Shown here: positions 28,472 through 37,764 of the stretch, in pieces | Layout of the letters: each line of letters starts with the position of its first letter | Numbering within the stretch: position 1 is the stretch's first letter | Origin: a virus | Virus record (IMG/VR): IMGVR_UViG_3300007735_000712 | Coordinates: 1-39,340 of that record | Strand: one strand, 5' to 3' | Length of the DNA stretch: 39,340 nt | The notes under the pieces: model-generated | The model's input: only the letters and a program-made list of their open reading frames with translations | Database searches by the model: none | What the model was told of the DNA's origin: nothing | Made by a program: the position numbers and the translations under genes

Positions 28472-31400
28472 CTAGCCCGCAGGATTCTTCAACGCAGGCT
28501 GAATCGGAGTCTCAAGAGGAGTCGCAAACGACTCGCTCCAAATAGACTGAATAGTCTTCGCAATATTCCGCTCATGAGCCAAAGCATCACGCTCTTGATA
28601 CGCGAACTCGTCACGCAACTGCTTCGAATAAATAGGCCCAATGCCCGGAGTCTGCTGCCTATCACCCAACTGCATACCAGTCGCAGCCTTAAACGCGAAC
28701 AACAACGGATTGAAACTCCACGGATCATTCAACACCGACAACAAGTCCACCCGCTGCGTCTTCAAATGCGGCCCTTGCTTCGCCTTCTCAACACGATTAA
28801 ACACACTCGCAGTATCAGGACGAGCAGCCATACTCATAACCGTCGGAGCAAGAGGCATCTGCTCCTGAAGGCGAGAAACAACAAACCAGAAAATCTGCTC
28901 ACGATCAGCAGCAGAAACATCATTCCCAAACTCGTCCTTCGCAGCAGCAACAAACGTTTTACTATCAGGAGCAAGGGCAGGCCCGACACCCAAAAACGCG
29001 GTAACAGCACTCAACGTATACGCCGCACTCATAATCTGCGGATTCAACGTAGACTGGAACTGGGAAAGCGCCGGAGTGAACTTACCCGTACGATCCGCAA
29101 ACCCCGCAGCAAACGCCTGCGGCCACCAACTATCACTAGACACAACATTCGTAACCCACTGAGGAGCGCCACTAACACTCACCAACTCCTCACTAACAGG
29201 AATATACCCAGTACCCCAAGGCACCATAACGCCATGAGCATTCTGATACTCCTGACCCAACCGGCCAAGAGTCTGCAAAAACACCTCGCGACCCGGATAC
29301 TTCAACGGCATCGTAATAAACGTCAACTTCAAAATATGCGTATACCACTGCTGAAACGGAATCGCAATACGCATCATCGAAGCAACCTTGCCACCACGAT
29401 GAAGATCACCAAGAAAATCAAACGACTGTCGCAACCACTGAGAATGAAGCGACTGCCACTGAGGATCACCAGTAGCCATCGCATAAATCATCTCGTGCGC
29501 ACCATCAGTCAACCGGCGCATATTCGTAAACAACACGCGAGCCTCACCACTCGCAACAGCATCAGCACGAATAGCAGCAGGAACAGCACGCGAATACCAA
29601 ACAGCAAGACGCGCAAAGTCCTCAGAACCAGCATTCAACTTACGCATCAAATTCATCCACCAGCCAAGATACCCAGCCGCAATCTCAAAATGCGTAGGAT
29701 TACCAAAGTTCTCCATACTCCTACGCCTACCACTGAGATTCACATCAGTCGTCAACTGCGCCTCCCACCGCTGACGCAACTCGGGAGGAATCGGCGTCTT
29801 CCTACCAAACTTGTCAAGACGACCAGTAATAGCATTGAACGCATACCACAACGAGCGAATACCAGCACCACCCTCAAGAGCAAGGATCGCACTACCAGCA
29901 ATATTGTTAAACGCAGTACGCGGAAGAATGTTCAACGTAAACGAGCGCCACACACGCATCGCCCGATCCAATCCACCCATAAAAGTTCCCGGCTTAAGCC
30001 TAAAAGCCTCATCAGCAATCGTCTTCTGAAGCCCATCATAAATACCACGAGGCATCAAGTAATACGTACCCGGACTACTCATATCAATCGTACGAGAATT
30101 CAACTCGCTCCACATAGCGTACTGAGCACTATCAGGATCCATATCCTCAAGAACACCAACACTTGCACGATCACTAGGAACCTTCGCCGAAGGATTATCA
30201 GGATTCAACACCTTGAAATCCTGCAACTGGAACTCAATACCCTTCTTATCAAGAACCTGCTTTGCCGCCTCCTGCATAGACTGAGACTCGCCCATAAGCG
30301 GATTAGCCTCACGCAACGCAGCAGAAACACGACTAATCTCATCAACATCACTAGCATCAAACGTCACACGAAGAGACGTAGCCTCAATAAACTGGCGAGT
30401 CTTATTACGCCAACCCTCAGCAACAATCAACTCCGAAGTATCAAACATCAAGTTCTTCCACATATCAGTGGTCGCCTCCTGACCACTTTTAAACAATGCG
30501 CCCTGACTCGCCAACAAACGCTTGCTATTAAACCCACCACTCGTAACAGAAGTGTCAAGACGACGTGGCCCCTCGTAATACCCAAGCGGCCCCTCAGTCT
30601 TAATATTTGCACGCTGCATCAAGTGAAGAACAGCGCCCTGATCAGCAGCCTCAACACGAGCAATATACGCATCAAGCGACTCGTTACGCGCCTGCTCAAT
30701 CGTATACCACTCAAAATCAGACTTCTTACGAATACGAACACCAGCAATACCACGACTAGCATCAATGCTCGCAGCGAACTGCTCAGTATCAATCACTGGA
30801 CGATTCTGCTCAAGAATCCTCTTAGCCTCGCGAACACTAGAAGCAATCGTCTTCTGCGTTCCCGCTAGACCAGCACGCGCCTCAGCAAGCCTATTGTTGA
30901 CATCCTCAACAGCACGCAACCGATCACGAACATCCTCAAATACACCAACCCGACGACGCGCATTCTCAATCGTCTTAATACGCAAAGACTGAGAACCCCA
31001 AGTATTTACACCACGCTTCTCATCAAGAAGACGCCAAAAACTTTCAGGATTAGTTTCATACAAATACTTACCAACATCAACAAACCCAGTACCACGATTT
31101 GCTTCCTTCAACCTACCAACAATTTCAGGATCATCCTTTTTGGCATAACGACCAGCCTCCAAGAAATCCGCATTCTTCGGAGTACGCTCAACACCAATTC
31201 CATCCTTAGCAGCCTGATCTTCCAACCTCTTCAACTCCGCTTTAGCCAACGCTAGATCACGCTCAGCCTGCGCAATATGAGCCTGATTCACAACCTTACG
31301 TTCACGCCCCGGAGAAACCTCCGCAAGCAAACGCTCCTTCTCCGCTTCCAAAACAGCAATATCAACACCCTGACTAGACGCAGCCTCACGCGCAGTAGCA

Positions 31401-34333
31401 ACAGTCTCATACGCAGAACGAGCAGCCTCAGGCAACGCTGCCAACTCGGCGTCACTCAACTGCCCCTCACTCAAACGCGCAACCATCGCATCAAACTCGG
31501 CAACACGATCACTCGTACCACGCCGACCAAGAACCAACCGCGCACGATCAGCACGATACGAAGCAGCCAACTCCTCATCACCATACTTCAACGCCAACCG
31601 CTCAGCATCACGCAACCGCGCAATCAAATCACGACGAACCTGCGCAAAACGAGCACGAGACTTCGGCTTACTCTTCTTACCCCAACCACCCTCAGACGCA
31701 TACTTGCGAATATCACCAGCCAAACGCGCAACCTCATTCTGCGCCTTAATAAGATCAACCCTACCCTTATTCCTCTCCTCGTACAACAAACGCGCAGCCT
31801 GCTCAAACGACGGATCAATCGCACGCAAACGAATGTAATTCTCACGCTTAACCTCCTCAACCGTCTTACCAAGAGCCTGAGCAACAAGACGATCATTCTC
31901 AAGACCAAACGGCTTAGCAACCTCACGCAAACTCGCAACAGCAGCATCATGCTCAACACGATTCTTACCAAGCAACGTATCATCAATCATCCGATAAATA
32001 CGAGCCTGCGCCCGCAACTTCGCAACCTCACCAATACCCACACGACTACCCGGACGCTCACGCGCAAACTCCGCCTCAACCTCAGCAGCAAGAGCATCAA
32101 ACTGCTCAGCAATCCAACGAGGAGTCACATAAACACGCTGCCCCGGAATAGCCTCAACAAACTTAGGATAAATCAATTCAAACGCCGCACGCTGCTCTTC
32201 CAACCACGTAGGCACACGCTTGCCAAGAACTTTACTCAACTCATTATCAAGTATTTGACGGATCTCAGTGCTCTCACCCTGAGCAACATTTGAAGTGTAA
32301 CGAGCAAACAACGACCCTTGCTTCCTACCCAAACGCAACCGATACTCTCCACCAATAGGAGCAACAATCGCATTAAACAACCTGTCACTAAGACTCCACG
32401 AACCATCAGCAGGCCCAACTCTCGGAACCACACTAGCCAAAGCCTTCTTCAATTCAAGAGAAATAGGGCTAAGAATGCTTGCCCCAGTCGTACCAACAAG
32501 AATTTCTCCCGGCCTATCAATTGGAAGAACCTCGTACGGCAAACCAGTCGTCTTATCAATACGATTAGCAGCCCTAGCAGCAGCGACACGCTCAGGATAC
32601 GTCCGCTGCTCCTCAAGGAACGCGCGACGCTGAGCCTGACCAACACCAGCAGGAGCAGGCTCCTCAATAGGAATCCTCACGTACTCGCGAACACTCGGGC
32701 CAGTAGCAACATAAGTACGACCACGCTGAGCAAACTCAACACTACTCTTACCAAAAGCACGAACACGCTCAGCCGCAGCCTTAGGAAGAACCTTCGCTGC
32801 ACCACTAGCAGCAGCATCAATAAGTCCAGCGCGAACAGCCGCACCAGCAACAACACCAGCACCCTTAGCCATCGCACTAACAATCGCCACAAACGTCATC
32901 GGATCATCACGCGCAATCTCAAGCATCGTCGCGTCAAGACCCTGCTTCTGATACGTATCCTTCCACTTGGCATACGGCGCAATCGCAGACTCAAACAACA
33001 ACTTCAACTGCTCAGGATCACGAGTCTTCGCCGACGCGCCAGCCGCATTCAAAACAGCAACAACACCAGCAGGAACACTGCCCAACTCTCCAATATTACG
33101 AGCAGTGCTACGAATAAGAAGCGACAAACCATCACTCTTGGAATAAGCGCGGAACAACCACTCGCCCGGAGTCAACTTATTCCAATCAGAAATATCCCAA
33201 CCATTATCACGAGCACGACTCTGAAGCGTCAGAATCTCCTCCTTGCTAAACGGAGACGCATTCTGCTGCTTGACGACAGAATCAATCACAAACGCTGGCT
33301 GACCAGCAACAGCCATCTCGGTACCAGCCAGAAGACCAGCATTGGTCGTCTTAATAGGAGTCGTGTTATCCGACGTAGCCATAGGAACAAACTGCGCAGG
33401 ATTCTGCGCCATGCTCTCAAACTGCGTATTCACATCACCAAGAGTCCTCGGCTCGGCAACACTCGGCGTATACAACTCGCCACCAGCAGTGCTCTGAATC
33501 CTCAACCCGGCAGGACTAAGAGTCGGAATGCTTACAGGAATATTTGAAACAACCTTAGCCGCACCACTAGCCAAACCAGCAGCACCAATAGCACCAGCAC
33601 CAAGAGCATTAACCGTAGACTCGCCAACAGTCTTCTGCTCGCCCGCAAACTCAACAGGCTTCTGCCCAACTACCTCAACCTTGCGAGTATCAAACCTATC
33701 AGGAATCGTAGGAAGATTCCAAACAGCCCTACCAACACCACCAAAAATCCTACTAGCATTCTCTCCAGCACTCGTCTTCTCGCCAGTAAACTCAACAGGC
33801 TTCTGACCAACAACCTCAAGACGCTGCTTAGCGAACTTATCCTCAACAGGAGAACTACGAATAAAATCAATAAGATTCGCAGCACCCTTAAGCGCCTCAA
33901 CACCACTCTGTCTTTCAAATGCTCGCTGGCCAAGGCTAAGAATATTCTCCTTAGACAACGCCGCATCAAGCGCATCAGCAGCACTCGCATACTCGCGACC
34001 ACCAAGACGAGCACGACCAGCAACAGCAGCCCCACGACTACTCACAACGGGCAACACGCCAGCATTACGCAACTCCGTAACAGGATCAAACGACTCGCCA
34101 ACATCACGACCCGTACGAGCCTTAATCAACTCGCGAATAGCAGCGTGCTCAGCAGCACCCGCCTCCGTATCAGCAGCAGGAGGCATATACCCATGCGGCA
34201 AACCAAGACCGCCAAAACGATCAACAGGCCGCTTTGCCCTACCCTTCGGCTTTACCTTTGCCGCAGGCTTCTTACCAGCAGAAGGCTGCTGATCAGCATA
34301 GATAAGACTACTGAGACGATAGTTCTTAGCCAC
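28472..34333 (-). CDS. Giant internal/ejected virion protein (1,953 aa)
   Basis: GTG at 34333, no ribosome binding site, with a TAGAAT -10 box six bases upstream. The protein is long, mostly helical, with coiled coils near 850-1,150. Two short repeats occur at 172-185 and 219-232 (EVVGQKPVEF each). A helical region with RVWRSFTLNILPRTAFNNIAGSAIL near 1,450 resembles parts of large polyvalent or ejection proteins of podoviruses. No peptidase, nuclease or lysozyme motif seen. In short-tailed phages such proteins are stored in the head and ejected to form a channel through the envelope; this assignment is by size, position and character. Confidence 0.75.
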   Translation of the reverse strand: MAKNYRLSSLIYADQQPSAGKKPAAKVKPKGRAKRPVDRFGGLGLPHGYMPPAADTEAGAAEHAAIRELIKARTGRDVGESFDPVTELRNAGVLPVVSSRGAAVAGRARLGGREYASAADALDAALSKENILSLGQRAFERQSGVEALKGAANLIDFIRSSPVEDKFAKQRLEVVGQKPVEFTGEKTSAGENASRIFGGVGRAVWNLPTIPDRFDTRKVEVVGQKPVEFAGEQKTVGESTVNALGAGAIGAAGLASGAAKVVSNIPVSIPTLSPAGLRIQSTAGGELYTPSVAEPRTLGDVNTQFESMAQNPAQFVPMATSDNTTPIKTTNAGLLAGTEMAVAGQPAFVIDSVVKQQNASPFSKEEILTLQSRARDNGWDISDWNKLTPGEWLFRAYSKSDGLSLLIRSTARNIGELGSVPAGVVAVLNAAGASAKTRDPEQLKLLFESAIAPYAKWKDTYQKQGLDATMLEIARDDPMTFVAIVSAMAKGAGVVAGAAVRAGLIDAAASGAAKVLPKAAAERVRAFGKSSVEFAQRGRTYVATGPSVREYVRIPIEEPAPAGVGQAQRRAFLEEQRTYPERVAAARAANRIDKTTGLPYEVLPIDRPGEILVGTTGASILSPISLELKKALASVVPRVGPADGSWSLSDRLFNAIVAPIGGEYRLRLGRKQGSLFARYTSNVAQGESTEIRQILDNELSKVLGKRVPTWLEEQRAAFELIYPKFVEAIPGQRVYVTPRWIAEQFDALAAEVEAEFARERPGSRVGIGEVAKLRAQARIYRMIDDTLLGKNRVEHDAAVASLREVAKPFGLENDRLVAQALGKTVEEVKRENYIRLRAIDPSFEQAARLLYEERNKGRVDLIKAQNEVARLAGDIRKYASEGGWGKKSKPKSRARFAQVRRDLIARLRDAERLALKYGDEELAASYRADRARLVLGRRGTSDRVAEFDAMVARLSEGQLSDAELAALPEAARSAYETVATAREAASSQGVDIAVLEAEKERLLAEVSPGRERKVVNQAHIAQAERDLALAKAELKRLEDQAAKDGIGVERTPKNADFLEAGRYAKKDDPEIVGRLKEANRGTGFVDVGKYLYETNPESFWRLLDEKRGVNTWGSQSLRIKTIENARRRVGVFEDVRDRLRAVEDVNNRLAEARAGLAGTQKTIASSVREAKRILEQNRPVIDTEQFAASIDASRGIAGVRIRKKSDFEWYTIEQARNESLDAYIARVEAADQGAVLHLMQRANIKTEGPLGYYEGPRRLDTSVTSGGFNSKRLLASQGALFKSGQEATTDMWKNLMFDTSELIVAEGWRNKTRQFIEATSLRVTFDASDVDEISRVSAALREANPLMGESQSMQEAAKQVLDKKGIEFQLQDFKVLNPDNPSAKVPSDRASVGVLEDMDPDSAQYAMWSELNSRTIDMSSPGTYYLMPRGIYDGLQKTIADEAFRLKPGTFMGGLDRAMRVWRSFTLNILPRTAFNNIAGSAILALEGGAGIRSLWYAFNAITGRLDKFGRKTPIPPELRQRWEAQLTTDVNLSGRRRSMENFGNPTHFEIAAGYLGWWMNLMRKLNAGSEDFARLAVWYSRAVPAAIRADAVASGEARVLFTNMRRLTDGAHEMIYAMATGDPQWQSLHSQWLRQSFDFLGDLHRGGKVASMMRIAIPFQQWYTHILKLTFITMPLKYPGREVFLQTLGRLGQEYQNAHGVMVPWGTGYIPVSEELVSVSGAPQWVTNVVSSDSWWPQAFAAGFADRTGKFTPALSQFQSTLNPQIMSAAYTLSAVTAFLGVGPALAPDSKTFVAAAKDEFGNDVSAADREQIFWFVVSRLQEQMPLAPTVMSMAARPDTASVFNRVEKAKQGPHLKTQRVDLLSVLNDPWSFNPLLFAFKAATGMQLGDRQQTPGIGPIYSKQLRDEFAYQERDALAHERNIAKTIQSIWSESFATPLETPIQPALKNPAG

Positions 34334-34339
34334 CCAAGT

Positions 34340-34345
34340 ATTCTA
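34340..34345 (-). promoter_or_regulatory. -10 box TAGAAT of the giant virion gene
   Basis: TAGAAT ends six bases before the GTG at 34333 (ACTTGG between). No ribosome binding site, so a leaderless transcript is expected. Confidence 0.5.
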
Positions 34346-34349
34346 GCCG

Positions 34350-35630
34350 CTAACCAGACAGGCTAGTAAGACCGAGTGCATCAGCATTAGCATTCACCCA
34401 ACGAGCCGCCGCATTGCGCTTCATACCAGCAGACACAAGAATCGCAACCATACGCCTAAACGCCTGAGGGCGACTCATCGCGCGACCCATAACATCAGTA
34501 CGCTCAGTAAACGAAAAACCATTCGGCTTATCACGACCAGCAGCAAGAGCAGCAGGACTAATACCAGCCTTAATCTCAGCATCCTTCGCGCTCGTAGCCT
34601 TCACATCAAACGGAATCCACTTAGAACCATCCCACCACTGGCCCTTATACCGAGCCAAACCACTCGGCAACCCCTTATTCACCGTATACCGCTCAGGATA
34701 CGTCAACAACCTAGTCTGAACAGTCTTAATCGTCTTCGGAGGAGCAACACCCGCAGCCTGATCCTTCGCAATCTTCCGCTGCAAATCAGCCCAACGAATC
34801 TGATTCGACTCCGAACTAAGAGCCAACCGACCCTGATTGTAATCAGACTGAACACCAAGACGCGCAGCATTCTGATCAGCAGTCACCTGAGCAACAGCAC
34901 GATTATACTCGTCCTGCTTCAACTGCTCCAAATACTTCGCCGTATTCGCACTAATCGCATTAGCACGATCAGTAAGAGACTTACGAAGATTCGCAAACGA
35001 CTCGCCAATAAGACGCTGACCAGCAAGACCAGCAGCCGGAGCAATACCACTCGTAGACCCAAGCACATTCGCAAACTGCGAAGCAACAATCGGCGTAGCC
35101 CCAGCAACACCAGCAAGAGGAGCACCACCAGCACCAGCAGCCGCAGCAAACGAACGACCAGCAGCCTGCGCACCACCAGCCAACTGTCCATACAAACCAC
35201 CAAGACCAGTAAGACCAGCAGCGATCTGATTCTGAATATCCTGAAGATTACTCGTCAGCGCGCTAGTCGCACCAGTAATACCAGCCTGCTCAGCAGCATA
35301 CTGATCCTGAATAGACTTCTTTGACGCGACACTCATCCCAGCAAGACGAGCAGCCTCCGCGCGAATCTGAGCAGGAGTCTTGAACGGAGCGGTAAAAGGA
35401 TTGTAAGGAGCGGGGCCAGTCCTCTTACCCTTCCCCTTCCCCTTGCCCTTGCCCTTCCCCTTGCCGGACGATCCAGTGGAAGACGATCCGCCCCCGCCCC
35501 CATTACCACCACCACCGCCAGAACCAGAACTACCAGCACCAGAATAATTTGCATTAATATACTGGTAATCCTTAGGGTTCACAACAGGAGCACCCGGATT
35601 AGTAACGGGATTAACGTCAAACTGCGGCAT
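34350..35630 (-). CDS. Virion protein with Gly/Lys repeat
   Basis: 426 residues, ATG at 35630 with a TAGACT -10 box six bases upstream. The order is: head segment MPQFDVNPVTNPGAPV, a Gly/Ser linker (about 30-55), a run of seven Gly-Lys pairs (about 57-70), a helical Ala-rich region (90-290) and a basic C terminus. The Gly-Lys run is encoded by six 6-base repeats at 35428-35463. Probably an internal or ejected virion protein. Its head segment is shared with the 61-residue protein at 12469-12654. Confidence 0.7.
   Translation of the reverse strand: MPQFDVNPVTNPGAPVVNPKDYQYINANYSGAGSSGSGGGGGNGGGGGSSSTGSSGKGKGKGKGKGKGKRTGPAPYNPFTAPFKTPAQIRAEAARLAGMSVASKKSIQDQYAAEQAGITGATSALTSNLQDIQNQIAAGLTGLGGLYGQLAGGAQAAGRSFAAAAGAGGAPLAGVAGATPIVASQFANVLGSTSGIAPAAGLAGQRLIGESFANLRKSLTDRANAISANTAKYLEQLKQDEYNRAVAQVTADQNAARLGVQSDYNQGRLALSSESNQIRWADLQRKIAKDQAAGVAPPKTIKTVQTRLLTYPERYTVNKGLPSGLARYKGQWWDGSKWIPFDVKATSAKDAEIKAGISPAALAAGRDKPNGFSFTERTDVMGRAMSRPQAFRRMVAILVSAGMKRNAAARWVNANADALGLTSLSG
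35428..35463. repeat. Six tandem 6-base repeats (Gly-Lys coding)
   Basis: Plus-strand units CCCTTC or CCCTTG, six in a row. They encode Gly-Lys pairs. The copy number may vary between strains by slippage without changing frame. Confidence 0.85.
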
Positions 35631-35636
35631 ACGACT

Positions 35637-35642
35637 AGTCTA
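35637..35642 (-). promoter_or_regulatory. -10 box TAGACT of a leaderless virion gene
   Basis: TAGACT ends six bases before the ATG at 35630 (AGTCGT between) and is preceded by TGG, an extended -10 pattern. No ribosome binding site. Confidence 0.5.
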
Positions 35643-35647
35643 CCAGC

Positions 35648-36601
35648 CTAACCATTACCAACAGGCTTCTTATTCTTCTTAATCCAATTATCAATCCACC
35701 GCTTCTGATTCTTCGACAAATCAAACCGATTACCCATACGAGTAAACAAAAACACCTTCTGCGCAACAGTCAAACTCGGATTACCCGCAACACGCGCAAA
35801 CAACTTAGAAAACTCGCCACCACTACCACCAGACAACTTCCGCTTCGAAGGAGTCGCAGTCGTCTTCGTAGTCCTAGTCTCAACAGGCATAGCCTCAGGA
35901 TTCTTAATCAAATCCGAATACACCTGACCAAGCACATTCTGACGCTGAGCACCAATCCCAGCCAAATCAATACCCGTCTGCTGCGCAATCGCACCCAACT
36001 GCGACTGAAGCGCCTGCGACTCACCCATAGACTCGCTCGCACGCTGACCACTCAACCGCGAACCACTACGCGCAGCAATATCACCAATCGAACGCTGCTT
36101 ACGCTCACTCTGCGCAATAGCACCACCAACACTACCCTCAAGATACCCCGGCTGACCAGCCTCAATAGGCCGCACATCCAACTGCAAATCACCAGCAGAA
36201 TACGACCTACCAGCAGCATCCTTATACTGGAAATGCCCCTTATCATCAAGAACCGGAATACCATTCGCATCAACAACCTGCGAAATATCAGACGCCCCAG
36301 TAGACGCGCTCTTATACAACGCGCGACCACCATTATCACGATTCACGTAATACCCAGCCTTAGCAGCAGTCGCATTCTCACTACTAGCAATCTGCGGCAT
36401 ACTCTGAACATAACGCGGATCAGCACGGAACTGCTGATTCCACCAAGTAGCATTCGGCTTATACTCAGTCGTCGTCTTCGTAGAAGTCACAGGCTTCGGA
36501 ACAACAGGAGACACCATCTTCACAAGCGCCTTCGGAACCTTGATCTTCTGAACAGAAGCAGAAGTAACAGTCGTACCCGGAGTGATCTGAGGAGCAGCCA
36601 T
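35648..36601 (-). CDS. Virion-region protein (317 aa)
   Basis: ATG overlapping the preceding stop (TGATG). Residues 1-90 are rich in Thr, Lys and Pro; 90-165 look beta-rich with a short KDAAGRSYSAGDLQLDVRP segment; 165-240 helical; the end is very basic (KNKKPVGNG). No enzyme motif. Between the tail collar gene and the Gly/Lys virion gene, it is probably an internal or ejected virion protein. Confidence 0.65.
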   Translation of the reverse strand: MAAPQITPGTTVTSASVQKIKVPKALVKMVSPVVPKPVTSTKTTTEYKPNATWWNQQFRADPRYVQSMPQIASSENATAAKAGYYVNRDNGGRALYKSASTGASDISQVVDANGIPVLDDKGHFQYKDAAGRSYSAGDLQLDVRPIEAGQPGYLEGSVGGAIAQSERKQRSIGDIAARSGSRLSGQRASESMGESQALQSQLGAIAQQTGIDLAGIGAQRQNVLGQVYSDLIKNPEAMPVETRTTKTTATPSKRKLSGGSGGEFSKLFARVAGNPSLTVAQKVFLFTRMGNRFDLSKNQKRWIDNWIKKNKKPVGNG

Positions 36602-36858
36602 CAGCCACCCATCGCCTTCACACGCTGACTAAACCCCATCAGAGGACTCTGCTTCATCCCACTACCAGCATCAGCAGGATTCGTCACAGCCCCCATAACC
36701 GCAGCAGGAGACTGATCAAGAAGACCCATCGTCTTCTTATCACTCATCTTCTTCAACGTATCAAGAAGAATCTTGCGCGGATCAGTAGCCGGGTTAGAAG
36801 CAGGAGCAGTCGGCCTGTAGTTGATGCGCTGCGGCGCGTAAAGGGTGGACGTAGCCAT
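36601..36858 (-). CDS. Small virion-region protein (85 aa)
   Basis: ATG at 36858 with a TATACT -10 box seven bases upstream and no ribosome binding site. Pro- and Ala-rich start, a basic helix (LDTLKKMSDKKTMGLLD) and a Met-Gly-rich end. First gene of a unit leading to the internal virion proteins. Role unknown. Confidence 0.65.
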   Translation of the reverse strand: MATSTLYAPQRINYRPTAPASNPATDPRKILLDTLKKMSDKKTMGLLDQSPAAVMGAVTNPADAGSGMKQSPLMGFSQRVKAMGG

Positions 36859-36865
36859 TGTCGAA

Positions 36866-36871
36866 AGTATA
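36866..36871 (-). promoter_or_regulatory. -10 box TATACT of a leaderless gene
   Basis: TATACT ends seven bases before the ATG at 36858 (TTCGACA between), in the 24-base gap after the collar gene. Confidence 0.55.
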
Positions 36872-36882
36872 CCTATAGGCTC

Positions 36883-37764
36883 TTACGTCTTGATGATGTA
36901 ATTCAAAATGATGGCTGGAGAAATACTAACGTTATTAGATGCGCCAGAAGTTGTCCCATATACCGGAGTGTAGTGATTAAAAGTATACGTTCCAGCCTGC
37001 AACGTGCCAGAAACGGTATACGCATTTGTGGTTGACGGAGCAGAAGAAGGACGAGTAGACGCAATATATCCAATCCAAGAAGTATTGCTATTCACAGCAC
37101 CAATAGCAGCCTTCAATGTGCCATTGCCATCATGAGTATGCGACATAACTTCATTGCCACCAGCAGAATTCAACGTCGTTCCATCAATTCCAGAACCAGC
37201 GGTCGTAATACGATTCTGCGGAGTTGTGCCATTCATATCATCCTTACCAAATGGAGCGCGACCCCGCATATCGGGAAGAGAAAAATTCGCACCAGCACCA
37301 CCATAGGTGTACCCGATAACTCCATAAAGATTCGGATAATCGGCTACAAGTTTTGAAGAGCCATCACAAAGAAGCCAACCAGTCGGAGCACTAGACCCAG
37401 CAAACGGAGTCAACGAACCAGTCGGACTCGCATTCGCCGGAGTCACCCACGCCGACCCATCCCAAAACCGCACCTGCTTCGTATCAGTCTCATACACCAT
37501 CTGACCAATAACAGGATCATTCGGCTTACGACTAGACAAACACGACACCGCGCCAATCGTCAACTGCTTCATAACCGCAGGCACATTCGCATTCAACACC
37601 GCCTGCGCGAGCGGCCCCGTATCACCAAGCCCAAACCTGACCTGCTCCACCTGAGCATGAGTCAACGGATCCTGACGATCAAGCGGAATGATACGAGCAT
37701 CAGGAGGCTTCGGCATCGCCGGAACAACCGGCATCTGCTCCCCCGAAGACACGCTCTCAGCCAC
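36883..37764 (-). CDS. Tail collar (microcystin-dependent-type) protein
   Basis: 293 residues, GTG overlapping the preceding TAG by one base. Near 85-105 it has the IGQMVYETDTKQVRFWDGSAW module shared with both fibre proteins. Residues 115-175 are a phage tail collar domain (APTGWLLCDGSS, PNLYGVIGYTYGG, FSLPDMRGRAPFG). The C-terminal part is beta-rich. Collar domains occur at the base of receptor-binding fibres. Confidence 0.85.
   Translation of the reverse strand: MAESVSSGEQMPVVPAMPKPPDARIIPLDRQDPLTHAQVEQVRFGLGDTGPLAQAVLNANVPAVMKQLTIGAVSCLSSRKPNDPVIGQMVYETDTKQVRFWDGSAWVTPANASPTGSLTPFAGSSAPTGWLLCDGSSKLVADYPNLYGVIGYTYGGAGANFSLPDMRGRAPFGKDDMNGTTPQNRITTAGSGIDGTTLNSAGGNEVMSHTHDGNGTLKAAIGAVNSNTSWIGYIASTRPSSAPSTTNAYTVSGTLQAGTYTFNHYTPVYGTTSGASNNVSISPAIILNYIIKT

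Noticed and set aside
28574-30868. 764-codon plus-strand frame opposite the giant virion gene
   Set aside because: Extremely Arg/Thr/Asn/Ile-rich sequence without domains; it is the complement of a real gene.
35428-35463. Tandem repeats as a CRISPR array or iterons
   Set aside because: Units are 6 bases with no spacers and lie in a coding frame that yields Gly-Lys pairs. No CRISPR-like array was found anywhere.
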